64,000 nt of DNA from an uncultured Pelagibacteraceae bacterium (GTDB taxonomy: Bacteria; Pseudomonadota; Alphaproteobacteria; Pelagibacterales; Pelagibacteraceae). The stretch covers positions 1-64,000 of the forward strand of contig CACCIO010000001.1 of the NCBI GenBank assembly GCA_902546085.1. The letters run 5' to 3'. Position 1 is the first letter of the stretch; every line of letters starts with the position of its first letter. The position numbers were made by a program, and so were the translations under genes. The notes under the pieces are model-generated. The model had not been told where the DNA came from, searched no databases, and saw only the letters and a program-made list of their open reading frames with translations. This document shows positions 32,401-41,693 of this stretch, piece by piece.

Positions 32401-33569
32401 TGAATAAAAATCTTTCGTTACTTATATTAAGCCAGATTTTTGCTTTTACAGCTGCCCCAGTCACCGTTTTTTTAAGTGGTATAATTGGTTCAAAATTTAG
32501 TCCAATAAATACTTTAGCAACTCTTCCAATGGCTTTGTCAGTAGTCGGAATTGCGTTATTTGCTTTTTTTGCTGCAAAGTTAATGAGTATAATTGGACGG
32601 AAATTGGGATTCATTTACGCATCAGTAGGTACATGTTTTGCATCTCTTTTAACTGCATACTCTATAATTATAGAAAGTTTTGTCTTATATAATTTAGGAT
32701 GCTTTTTAATTGGTGGAGGAATAGCTTTTAGTCATCAATATCGTTTTGCAGCAGTCGAGGTTGTGGATAAGGATTATGCACCAAAAGCAATTTCTATCAT
32801 TTTGTTAGCAGGAATAGGTTCGGCCTTTATTGGTCCAAACATTGCAAACATTTCGAAAGAATTAATTTCAGATCATATGTATGCAGGTTCTTATCTTGCA
32901 CTTGCCATTTTATCTATCTCATCAACAATATTTTTAATTTTTTATCAGGAACTAAAAACGATATCTAGTAATCAATATAAAACAGGAAGAAGTTTTTTTG
33001 AGCTTATCTCACAACCTAGATTTCTACAGGCACTGATAGCTTCAGCTTTTGCTTATGCAGTAATGACTTTTTTAATGACAGCAACTCCCATAAGTATGCA
33101 TTTGATGGAGAAAATAAGTTTATCCAAGACTGGATTTGTTATTCAGCTTCATATAGCAGCCATGTTTTTACCTTCATTAATTACTGGAAATTTAATTAAA
33201 AGGTTTGGTCATAGTAAAATTATGCATATGGGAGTTTTATTATTTTTAATCACAATAATTACTAGTTTGTTTGAACAAAATTTTATTAATTATATGATTG
33301 CTCTTATTTTTCTAGGGCTAGGATGGAATTTTTTATTTATATCAGGAACAAGTTTACTTGTTTTGTGTTATAGAGAAGAGGAGAAATTTAGAGCTCAAGG
33401 ATATAATGATTTAATTGTTTATTCTATACAAGCAGCAGCGAGTTTGTCTGCTGGGGTGTTTCTAAGCTTAACTAGCTGGAAAACTATGAATTTAATTTGT
33501 TTGATTTTTCTAATTATCATAGCTCTATCTACCATAAGAGCTGACTTAAAAAAAAACCCCAGTAATTAA
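32400..33569 (+). CDS. MFS transporter
   Basis: About 12 TM; repeated MFS fold; RKLGFIYASVGTCFASLLTA loop. Confidence 0.85.
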   Translation: MNKNLSLLILSQIFAFTAAPVTVFLSGIIGSKFSPINTLATLPMALSVVGIALFAFFAAKLMSIIGRKLGFIYASVGTCFASLLTAYSIIIESFVLYNLGCFLIGGGIAFSHQYRFAAVEVVDKDYAPKAISIILLAGIGSAFIGPNIANISKELISDHMYAGSYLALAILSISSTIFLIFYQELKTISSNQYKTGRSFFELISQPRFLQALIASAFAYAVMTFLMTATPISMHLMEKISLSKTGFVIQLHIAAMFLPSLITGNLIKRFGHSKIMHMGVLLFLITIITSLFEQNFINYMIALIFLGLGWNFLFISGTSLLVLCYREEEKFRAQGYNDLIVYSIQAAASLSAGVFLSLTSWKTMNLICLIFLIIIALSTIRADLKKNPSN

Positions 33570-33585
33570 ATTACTGGGGTTTTTT
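33551..33585. terminator. Bidirectional intrinsic terminator between convergent MFS and livK-like genes
   Basis: AAAAAACCCCAGTAATT a AATTACTGGGGTTTTTT: perfect stem flanked by A-run and T-run. Confidence 0.92.
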
Positions 33586-33601
33586 GAATTAAGATAAAAA
33601 A

Positions 33602-34792
33602 TTATCTTTGTTTTTTAGTTTTGAATTTTCCACCTTTAATTTCTTGTTCTAAGAAAGAACCTTCAGCTTCACCAACACTAGTAAAAGTTACTCCAGTAGC
33701 ACCTTCGTAATTAATCTTTTTACCTTTTGCTAGTAAGTCTAAACCTTTCTTAAGTTCACCTGGATAAATTTTAGTTCCAGGAGCATTAGCAACATCCATT
33801 ACATTTTTTGCAATTGATGCTCTGTCAGCAGAGTTACCTGCTTGCATTGCAAGAACGATTAAAGCAGCTGCATCATAAGATTCACCTGTGTAAGGACCAG
33901 AAGCTTCTACACCTCCAGCTTTTGCAACTTCAGCAAATATACCTGCACCTTTACCAGTAGAACCTGGTAATGATCCAAATGATTTGCTTAAATCTTTTCC
34001 GAATGCATCAACTAAAGATTGACCAATCATACCATCTGATAAAATAAATCTATCAAACGCACCAGAGTCTAAAGAAGCTTGAATAATTCCTTTTCCTCCT
34101 TGGTCAAGATAACCAATAACTGCTACAGCATCACCACCAGCAGAAGCAAGAGTTGCTACTTCAGATGAGTAATCTGCTTTTCCATCTTCGTGAGCAGTTA
34201 CAGTTGTAACTTTAATACCATGAGCTTCAACTGCCGCTTTGTAAACATCAGCTAAACCTTTACCATAGTCATTGTTAGTATAAGTGATTGCAACACTTTT
34301 TACTTTTCTGTCTTTAGTTATATCAGCTAAAATTTGACCACCTCTAGCATCTGATGGAGCAGTTCTAAAGAAATACCCTTTGTCATCTAGAGTTGTTAAT
34401 CCTGGAGAAGTAGCTGAAGGTGAAATCATTACTACACCATTTGGTACAGCAACGTTAGTTGCAATAGCTCCAGTTACACCTGAACAGTCTGCTCCCATAA
34501 TTGCAGCTACACCACCTGAAATTAAACCTTCAGCTGCAGCTGTTGCCGCTGCTGAGTCAACACAAGTTGAGTCTGCTCTTACTGGCTCAATTTTTTTTCC
34601 ACCTAATAGTGAACCTGAATCAGATGCTTCTTTAAATGCAAGCTCTGCAGATGCAGCCATAGCTGGAGTTAGAGATTCAATAGGACCAGTAAATCCTAAG
34701 ATTATCCCCATTTTAATCGAATGTCCGTCTGCCATTACATTTGAACCAAAACTTGATACAAACATAAATACAGCGATAAATAGTTTTCTCAT
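33602..34792 (-). CDS. HAAT ABC substrate-binding protein (LivK-like), opposite strand to system 2 membrane genes
   Basis: Signal peptide; IKMGIILGFTGPIESLTPAMAASAELAFKEAS; SADCSGVTGAIATNVAVPNGVVMISPSATSPGL. Confidence 0.9.
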   Translation of the reverse strand: MRKLFIAVFMFVSSFGSNVMADGHSIKMGIILGFTGPIESLTPAMAASAELAFKEASDSGSLLGGKKIEPVRADSTCVDSAAATAAAEGLISGGVAAIMGADCSGVTGAIATNVAVPNGVVMISPSATSPGLTTLDDKGYFFRTAPSDARGGQILADITKDRKVKSVAITYTNNDYGKGLADVYKAAVEAHGIKVTTVTAHEDGKADYSSEVATLASAGGDAVAVIGYLDQGGKGIIQASLDSGAFDRFILSDGMIGQSLVDAFGKDLSKSFGSLPGSTGKGAGIFAEVAKAGGVEASGPYTGESYDAAALIVLAMQAGNSADRASIAKNVMDVANAPGTKIYPGELKKGLDLLAKGKKINYEGATGVTFTSVGEAEGSFLEQEIKGGKFKTKKQR

Positions 34793-34902
34793 TATCTTCC
34801 TCTATATTGTTAACAATTTATAAAAGACCAATTTAAGTATGAATATTATTAATATTCAATGACAAAATTATCCTATTTTAGACAGTCAATTGACGCTGAA
34901 AA

Positions 34903-36393
34903 TTACCTGATTGAGAAGGGGTCTAAAGAAGGTTCATCTGATGTATAGAACCAAGTTGTTTTTACTCTTGTATAGTCTTTAATCGAGTCAATTCCTGCTT
35001 CTTTTCCATATCCACTATCTTTAATGCCTCCAAATGGTGCAGATGGTGAAATTAATCGATAAGTGTTAACAAATGTTATTCCTGCCCTAATTGCTTTCGA
35101 AACTCTCATGCCTCTAGATAAATTGCTTGTATAAACTCCAGAAGATAATCCATATTGATTATCATTCATTTTAGAAATTACTTCTTCTTCCGTATCAAAT
35201 TTCATAACCGATAATACAGGTCCAAATAATTCGTTTTCTGCTACAGGCAGATTATGATTGTCACATTCAATAATTGTTGGGGGAAAGTAATACCCTTTAT
35301 TTGAGAAAGAATGTCTTTCACCTCCACACTTAATTTTTCCACCTTGATCAATTGTCTCTTTAATATTTTTTTCTATTACCTCTAATTGTTTAAAATTACT
35401 TAAAGGACCCATCTCTGTTTCTGGATCCATTGGTGCTCCAATTTTTATTTTTGATGCACGATTTGAAAGCTTATTTAAAAATTCATCGTAAATTCCTTTT
35501 TGCAAATAAAGTCTTGATCCTGCTATACAACTTTGTCCACTTGCACCAAATATACCTGCAGTAATTCCATTTATTGCATTTTCTTGGTCTGCATCATCAA
35601 AGACTGCAACTGGACTTTTTCCACCTAATTCTAAGCTTACTTCTGATAAATTTTCTGCTGAGTTTTTAATTATATGTCTTGCTGTTTCAGGACCACCAGT
35701 AAAAGCAACTTTTTCAACTAAGTTATGAGTAGTTAAACTTTTACCACAAGGATCTCCAAATCCTGTAATTACATTCACCACACCTTTAGGGATACCAGTT
35801 TTTTCAACTAATTTTGCAAATTCAAACAAAACAGCAGGTGCAAGTTCTGAAGATTTAATTACCACTGTATTACCCATAGCAAGTGCTGGTGCTATTTTAG
35901 TTGCGGTTAAAAACATTTGTGAATTCCATGGAATGATTGCAGCTATAACTCCTATAGGTATTCTTGTTGTTATTGCTTGAACATTTGGCTTATCGATTGG
36001 CAAAACCGTACCTTCAACTTTATCTGCCAAGCCAGCATAATAGTCGTAGTATTCTGCTATATAAACTGCTTGTTTTTTTGTTTCTCTGTAAAGTTTTCCA
36101 GTATCAATTGTTTCTATTTCTCCTAGCATTTCTGCATTCTCTCTCAATTGATTTCCAATAGCTCTTAAATATTTAGCTCTTTCTCTGGGAAGTAGTTTTG
36201 GCCATTCACCTTCGAATGCTTTTTGAGCAGCTTTTACTGCATTATCAACATCTTTAGCACTTGCTTCTGGAACGACTGCCCATGGCTCATTATGTTCTGG
36301 ATTTAGAGTTTCAAATGTTCTTTTACTTTCAGAGTCAACCCACTCTCCATTAATAAACATTTTATATTGTTTAAGTTTACTCATCTGATTCAA
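34903..36393 (-). CDS. Aldehyde dehydrogenase (NAD-dependent, BetB/AldA-like)
   Basis: VSLELGGKSPVAVF, GASGQSCIAGSRLY catalytic Cys; PFGGIKDSGYGKEAG. Confidence 0.93.
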   Translation of the reverse strand: MNQMSKLKQYKMFINGEWVDSESKRTFETLNPEHNEPWAVVPEASAKDVDNAVKAAQKAFEGEWPKLLPRERAKYLRAIGNQLRENAEMLGEIETIDTGKLYRETKKQAVYIAEYYDYYAGLADKVEGTVLPIDKPNVQAITTRIPIGVIAAIIPWNSQMFLTATKIAPALAMGNTVVIKSSELAPAVLFEFAKLVEKTGIPKGVVNVITGFGDPCGKSLTTHNLVEKVAFTGGPETARHIIKNSAENLSEVSLELGGKSPVAVFDDADQENAINGITAGIFGASGQSCIAGSRLYLQKGIYDEFLNKLSNRASKIKIGAPMDPETEMGPLSNFKQLEVIEKNIKETIDQGGKIKCGGERHSFSNKGYYFPPTIIECDNHNLPVAENELFGPVLSVMKFDTEEEVISKMNDNQYGLSSGVYTSNLSRGMRVSKAIRAGITFVNTYRLISPSAPFGGIKDSGYGKEAGIDSIKDYTRVKTTWFYTSDEPSLDPFSIR

Positions 36394-37162
36394 TAAAATT
36401 TTCGATAGTTAAATTTACATCATCAGCACACTCAATACCACAAAGATGTTTTCCATCTTTAATGATCTTTAATTGACTTTTAGAGATTAAAGCATTCAAT
36501 TCTTGAGACATTTTTACAGTTGAGCCAATATCGTATTCACCTGTCACAACTAGCGTATTAGCTTTAATTTTATTAAAATCTTCATCATTTTTATGATTAA
36601 CGAATAGCTCGTAAACCTTTAGAAAATTATTCATGTTATTTGCAGATAAAATTGAACTTATTTTTTCATATATTTCTGGATTATTTTCTAAATATTTATC
36701 AGTAAACCACCTCTTTAAAGCTTGCTTTGAAAGTTTTAAATCTTGTTTTGCCTGTTCAAACCTTTGATTAACAATTTTTTGTTGTTCTTCGGTTCTTTTA
36801 TAAATAGAACACAAAAGAGTTAATGTCTGTAAACATTCATTATGTTTGATTGCAAAATTTCGTGCAATTAAAGACCCTATAGAGAAACCTACAAGATGTA
36901 TTTTTTTTATTTTAAGATGGTCCAAAAGCTCGATAAGTTGTTTAGAAAAATCATCAAAACTTATTTCACCTTCTTCTAATGGTGATCTTCCATGACCTAA
37001 AATGTCGTAAGCAATATTTGAATGATAATTAAAAAATTCAAGCTGAGGTTGCCAAATTTCATGAGTTAGACCAACACCATGCACAAATACTATTGGGACT
37101 TCTTGATCTTTTTTATTGAATAAGTAATAGGTTCCTGAGGCAGTAGTTCCTGTAATCATCAA
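36377..37162 (-). CDS. Alpha/beta hydrolase (RutD/PcaD-like)
   Basis: VPIVFVHGVGLTHEIWQPQL; nucleophile elbow GFSIGS; C-terminal GKHLCGIE. Confidence 0.87.
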   Translation of the reverse strand: MMITGTTASGTYYLFNKKDQEVPIVFVHGVGLTHEIWQPQLEFFNYHSNIAYDILGHGRSPLEEGEISFDDFSKQLIELLDHLKIKKIHLVGFSIGSLIARNFAIKHNECLQTLTLLCSIYKRTEEQQKIVNQRFEQAKQDLKLSKQALKRWFTDKYLENNPEIYEKISSILSANNMNNFLKVYELFVNHKNDEDFNKIKANTLVVTGEYDIGSTVKMSQELNALISKSQLKIIKDGKHLCGIECADDVNLTIENFIESDE

Positions 37163-37165
37163 GAA

Positions 37166-37753
37166 TTATTTTGGCTCAATGCCCATTTCCTTCATATCTT
37201 GATATCTGTCACCAGTTCTTGCATGTGCTCTACCACTTGATGCCCCACCAATTGCAATAACCACCTCGTCATCGAAGGGTGCATCATGAATAGTAAATTC
37301 ATGAGTTAGGTAATATGGTCTCAATCCAGAGTCTGTTTTATGCATCATAGGAATTGCAATCTTTGATCCAGCTGGTCCTCTTGTGTTTGTAAAACTTAAA
37401 TATGAAGTTCCACCCACCGCATCTCTAAATTTATTTCCAAACCTTAAAGTATGAATAAAAGCTGAAGCATGTTCTATTTCACCGTTCAGTCCAACTACAC
37501 CTGCCTTACCATATGCTAATATTTTTTCAGGTGATCCTATTTCTTTTATCAATTCTGGAACAAGTAAATCACCTAGCTTTGGTGCAAGATCTAAAATAGT
37601 TGGTCTGAGATCTTCAACAAAACCCTGACCATGCCATGGATTTTTAAAAACTGCTGCTACTGATACCATTAAAACTGGTTCTTTCGCTTCTTTACCACCT
37701 TCAATAAAAGTTTTGTCGACAAATTTTGTAATTTTTCTTAATTCTAATTTCAT
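37166..37753 (-). CDS. DUF1185 / 'amino acid synthesis' family protein
   Basis: PWHGQGFVEDLRPTILDLAPKLGDLL, YGKAGVVGLNGEIEHASAFIH, RAHARTGD typical of the family. Confidence 0.85.
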   Translation of the reverse strand: MKLELRKITKFVDKTFIEGGKEAKEPVLMVSVAAVFKNPWHGQGFVEDLRPTILDLAPKLGDLLVPELIKEIGSPEKILAYGKAGVVGLNGEIEHASAFIHTLRFGNKFRDAVGGTSYLSFTNTRGPAGSKIAIPMMHKTDSGLRPYYLTHEFTIHDAPFDDEVVIAIGGASSGRAHARTGDRYQDMKEMGIEPK

Positions 37754-39453
37754 TTTTTTACTCTATGTTTGAAACTATCTCTTCTAAAACTGTATAATGC
37801 TTTTGGATCTACATCAACATCAATCACAGATGGCTTATTTGATTTAATTGCTGCTCTTACAGCTTCACAAATCTCAGAAATTTTTTTAACTTTAAAACCT
37901 TTTGCACCATAAAGTTCCGCAACTTTATCAAAGGATGGACTGGTAATATCCGCACCTAAATATCTTTTTCCAAAAAAATCTTTTTGATAAGCTTTTTCAG
38001 CACCCCAACTTTTATTATTCATCACAATAGTTGTAGTATTAATTCCATATTCAACAGCAGTGCTCAATTCAGATATTGTCATGCCAAAACCCCCATCACC
38101 CATAAGACTAACGACTGTTTTTTTAGGTTTTGCAACCTTGACTCCAAGACCACATGCAAATGAAAAACCAACTAAACCAAAATCCAATGGAGTAAATAAT
38201 GAAGGAGGATCATAATATTCTAAAGCATCTGTAGCCTGCAAACATAACGTTCCAGCATCTAGAGTAATTGCTGAGTTTCTTGGTAGCACTTTTCTTAATT
38301 GTTTAAATAGTCCTTTTGGTTGTATAGGAAAATTTGGACCTAAATTTTCTTTATTTCTATTTATCAAATATTCTTTTCTCTCTTTTAAATAAGAGTTAGT
38401 CCAATCTTTAACATTTAATTTAATTTTCTCTTTTTTAACCTCTTCGTAAAGTTGTTTAGTTGCAGTCGCAGCATCCGCATGTATCTTTACTTTTACAGGA
38501 AAATATTTTCCAAGCATTGTTTTTTCTAGTTCAATTTGAATTATCTTTGCTTTTTTATTTATATTTTCATAGGAGTAAAAAGTTGAATTAAATCCTAAAC
38601 GTGTTCCAATTGCTAAAATGACATCTGCATTTTTAACTAATCTTGATGCTACAGGATTTCCTCTAGGACCCATTTGTCCCGCATTTAATTTATGACCAAA
38701 AGGAATTGCATCTCCATGACCTGCTGCTGTAACAATAGGTAGGTTGCATAGTTCAGCTAACTTAATTACCTCTTTGTATTTAGAATTATACTTAATTCCT
38801 GCTCCAACAATAATTACCGAACATTTTGAAGATCCGATTAATTTTGCAGCTTTTTTGATATTTTCCTTATTTCCTTTTTGTTTGCTTACATTTGTGAACG
38901 ATGGTCTTTTAGTATTGATATTATAATTGTTTGAAGCTGCTAATATATTTCTTGGTAAATTTACACAAACAGGTCCTTTTCTAGGTTTCATTGCCAAACT
39001 AAAAGCATCACTCATAATTTTTGGAATTATTTTTGAATTTTTTATAGTCCAAGTTTTTTTTGTAATAGGTGTAAACAAAGACTGTTGATCTAAACCCTGA
39101 AATGCATCTTCCATTTTATCTTTAGTTGAATATGAACCTGCAATTGCAACAACTGGAGAAAAGGCTGCTTTTGCTTGAGCGACCCCTGTAACTAAATTAG
39201 TAGCACCAGGTCCGTTTTGGCCTGCAATAATTACCCCAGGTTTATTTGAGGCTCTTGCATAACCATCAGCCATATGTGTGCCAGTTCTTTCATCTCTGAC
39301 ACCAATAAATTTTATACTTTTCTCATGATAAAGAGCATCAAACATTTCCATTGTTGCTGAACCAATAAGTCCAAAAACATGTTTTACTCTTTCTTTTTTT
39401 AATGATTGAACAGCAGCTTGTCCGCCGCTAATTCTTTTTCGTTTATTATTCAC
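37750..39453 (-). CDS. Thiamine-diphosphate-dependent enzyme, acetolactate synthase superfamily, Xsc-like
   Basis: HVFGLIGSATMEMFDALY, GQNGPGATNLVTGVAQAKAAFSPVVAIAG, GDGGFGMTISELSTAVEYGINTTTIVMNN ThDP motif. Confidence 0.88.
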   Translation of the reverse strand: MNNKRKRISGGQAAVQSLKKERVKHVFGLIGSATMEMFDALYHEKSIKFIGVRDERTGTHMADGYARASNKPGVIIAGQNGPGATNLVTGVAQAKAAFSPVVAIAGSYSTKDKMEDAFQGLDQQSLFTPITKKTWTIKNSKIIPKIMSDAFSLAMKPRKGPVCVNLPRNILAASNNYNINTKRPSFTNVSKQKGNKENIKKAAKLIGSSKCSVIIVGAGIKYNSKYKEVIKLAELCNLPIVTAAGHGDAIPFGHKLNAGQMGPRGNPVASRLVKNADVILAIGTRLGFNSTFYSYENINKKAKIIQIELEKTMLGKYFPVKVKIHADAATATKQLYEEVKKEKIKLNVKDWTNSYLKERKEYLINRNKENLGPNFPIQPKGLFKQLRKVLPRNSAITLDAGTLCLQATDALEYYDPPSLFTPLDFGLVGFSFACGLGVKVAKPKKTVVSLMGDGGFGMTISELSTAVEYGINTTTIVMNNKSWGAEKAYQKDFFGKRYLGADITSPSFDKVAELYGAKGFKVKKISEICEAVRAAIKSNKPSVIDVDVDPKALYSFRRDSFKHRVKK

Positions 39454-40619
39454 GAAACTTTTTTTACTTCAGTATCAAAATCATCTTGGAAGTGAGGCAT
39501 AACTTTTTCTGTAAAGAGTTTTATACTTTTCATACAATCTTTATGCTTCACACCTGGAAAATTAGACCAAACTTGTAAATTTTGTAAATTGAGTTCAGAT
39601 TTTAATTCATGAATTTTATCAATCACATATTCTGGTGTTCCAAATAACATATTTCTTTTATGTAAAAATTCATAATTTAACAAATCCAATTTACCTTTTG
39701 TCTCTGGTAATTCTTCACCTGGATCCATATGATTTCCTAAACCTCTCCAATGACAAACCCATCTCATATAATTTACCATATGTTCACCAGCTTTCTCTTT
39801 TGCTTCTTCCATCGTATCTGCAACGAACATATCTCTTACAAGAGACACCCCTTCTCCAAGGGGTATATTTTTCTTCGTTACTTCTGATCTTTTGTTTTTA
39901 TAAGCTTCAAACTTTGGCTTCAAAGCTTTTACTGTTGGTATCCACATGATAACATTGATATTATTTTCAGCAGCCCACTCAATCGATCTAATTCCATCAA
40001 CTACTTGATGAATTGGAGGGTGTGGCTGTTGATATGGCTGAGGAACAACACTAATTTTTTTCATAGTACTGTCTTCCATATTCATAAATTCTTCACTAGG
40101 AGGACTCATATCATGCTGCCAAACATAATTTGGGGATGGATAAGTATAAAATTCTCCTTGGTGACTGAAAAATTTTTCACTCCATGCTTTCTTCAATACT
40201 TCTAAAGTCTCAGCAAATAATCTAAAATTTTTAGCCTGATCTTTTAAGTCAGCTTCTTTATTTAGATTAATTGCTTCTCTTCCATAAATTCCTCTTGCCA
40301 CACCTACTTCAACTCTTCCTTTAGAAAGCTGATCTAGTGTAGCTATATCTTCAGCTAATCTTATTGGATTATGAAAAGTAATAACGTTTGCAGCTTGGCC
40401 TATTCTAATATTTTTTGTTCTTGCAGCTGCATCTGCACCCATCATTAATGGATTTGTACAAGACTCCATTCCCTCGTGATTGAAGTGATGTTCTGTAAAC
40501 CAAATTGAATTCCATTTGTTTTGATCACAGTATTCTGTGATTTCTTTAGTTTCATCTAATAATTGATGATAAGGTTTGTGTGTCCAGTTTGTGGTGTTAC
40601 AAAAATAACCAAATTTCAT
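39450..40619 (-). CDS. Luciferase-like (LLM-class) flavin-dependent monooxygenase
   Basis: WFTEHHFNHEGMESCTNPLMMGADAAARTKNIRIGQAANVITFHNPIRLAEDIATLDQLSKGRVEVGVARG; start MKFGYF preceded by AGGAGG. Confidence 0.93.
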   Translation of the reverse strand: MKFGYFCNTTNWTHKPYHQLLDETKEITEYCDQNKWNSIWFTEHHFNHEGMESCTNPLMMGADAAARTKNIRIGQAANVITFHNPIRLAEDIATLDQLSKGRVEVGVARGIYGREAINLNKEADLKDQAKNFRLFAETLEVLKKAWSEKFFSHQGEFYTYPSPNYVWQHDMSPPSEEFMNMEDSTMKKISVVPQPYQQPHPPIHQVVDGIRSIEWAAENNINVIMWIPTVKALKPKFEAYKNKRSEVTKKNIPLGEGVSLVRDMFVADTMEEAKEKAGEHMVNYMRWVCHWRGLGNHMDPGEELPETKGKLDLLNYEFLHKRNMLFGTPEYVIDKIHELKSELNLQNLQVWSNFPGVKHKDCMKSIKLFTEKVMPHFQDDFDTEVKKVS

Positions 40620-40724
40620 AAAGCCTCCTTTAAAAATTAATTTAAAGACGACCGATCCCACTTTCGTAAATTTTTGAATTTAACGACGAGTTATGTATCG
40701 CTTTATATGTAAACCTTATAATTA

Positions 40725-41693
40725 CTAACGTTGATATTCAATAAATTTCTTTAAAGATTTGTTAAGAAATTTCTCATAAATAAGACCATTATTTTTGAAT
40801 TTGCTTCCATTTAAAAATGATTGGTTCATTTTGAAATCATATGAAGGTTCGAAGAAAAAAGGAACAGAGAGCCTCTTACTTTTATTCCACAAAACCCTAT
40901 GATTGGTTGCTTTAAATTTACCTTTACTTAAATATTCTAAAGCTCTTCCCGTGTTTACTACTAAAGCATTTTTATTAAATGGTACATCATACCATTTTTT
41001 GTTTTTTCTATTTTGTACTTGTAATCCACCTTTTCTATCTTGGTAGAGAACTGTAAATATTCCACTATCAACATGAGTTTCACATCCAAGGGCTACTCCA
41101 TCTTGTTTTGATATTTCTACTGGTTTAGTTTGATTTGGGTAATAATTAAATCTTAATGTGCTTAAAGTTTTTAATCTTGAAAAAGCTACAGTAGAAATCT
41201 CAGGATTTTTTTTATTAAGTTTTATTAAACTTTTAAACAATATTTCACTCAATCTATAGATGTTATCAAAATATTTGTTTAGAATTTTAATTGAGCTTTT
41301 ATTAAAACACATGCCTAGATTAATAAACTCTATGTATTGATTTTTGAGATTTGAGGAATATTTTTTAGTTACTTTTAAATCACCTATATCAAGACCTTCT
41401 TTTCCATTAACATCGTTAGGAAAATATCCTCTGTATAAATTTTTATTTTTTTTATTCCATTTTTTAGGTGCTAATCTTCTTTTCGTGCTGTCTGGTAAAT
41501 TAAAAAATTTATTAGCAACTTCACATGTTTTTTTTATTTCTTTCTGATTAATTCCATGTTCAGTAATTTGAAAAAATCCTACATTAACACAAGCTTTTTC
41601 AATTTCTTTAATTGTTTTAAATGCATTTTGAGTTTCAAAATTATTTTTTATTAAAGATGAGATATTAATTGTTGGTATAAAGTTCTTGCTCAT
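40725..41693 (-). CDS. 2OG-Fe(II) oxygenase, isopenicillin-N-synthase-like family
   Basis: DIOX_N start IPTINISSLI; ETHVDSGIFTVLYQD (HxD); distal His and RLSVPFF (RxS). Confidence 0.88.
   Translation of the reverse strand: MSKNFIPTINISSLIKNNFETQNAFKTIKEIEKACVNVGFFQITEHGINQKEIKKTCEVANKFFNLPDSTKRRLAPKKWNKKNKNLYRGYFPNDVNGKEGLDIGDLKVTKKYSSNLKNQYIEFINLGMCFNKSSIKILNKYFDNIYRLSEILFKSLIKLNKKNPEISTVAFSRLKTLSTLRFNYYPNQTKPVEISKQDGVALGCETHVDSGIFTVLYQDRKGGLQVQNRKNKKWYDVPFNKNALVVNTGRALEYLSKGKFKATNHRVLWNKSKRLSVPFFFEPSYDFKMNQSFLNGSKFKNNGLIYEKFLNKSLKKFIEYQR

Noticed and set aside
34380-34823. 147-aa plus-strand ORF opposite the LivK-like gene
   Set aside because: Antisense to a clear SBP gene; composition is a shadow of the real frame with no recognisable motifs.
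37750-39453. Second acetolactate synthase for branched-chain synthesis
   Set aside because: No adjacent regulatory subunit, Xsc-like signatures and catabolic context; a real ilvB is already at the window start.
39635-39949. 104-aa plus-strand ORF opposite the luciferase-like monooxygenase
   Set aside because: Antisense shadow of a clear LLM-family gene.
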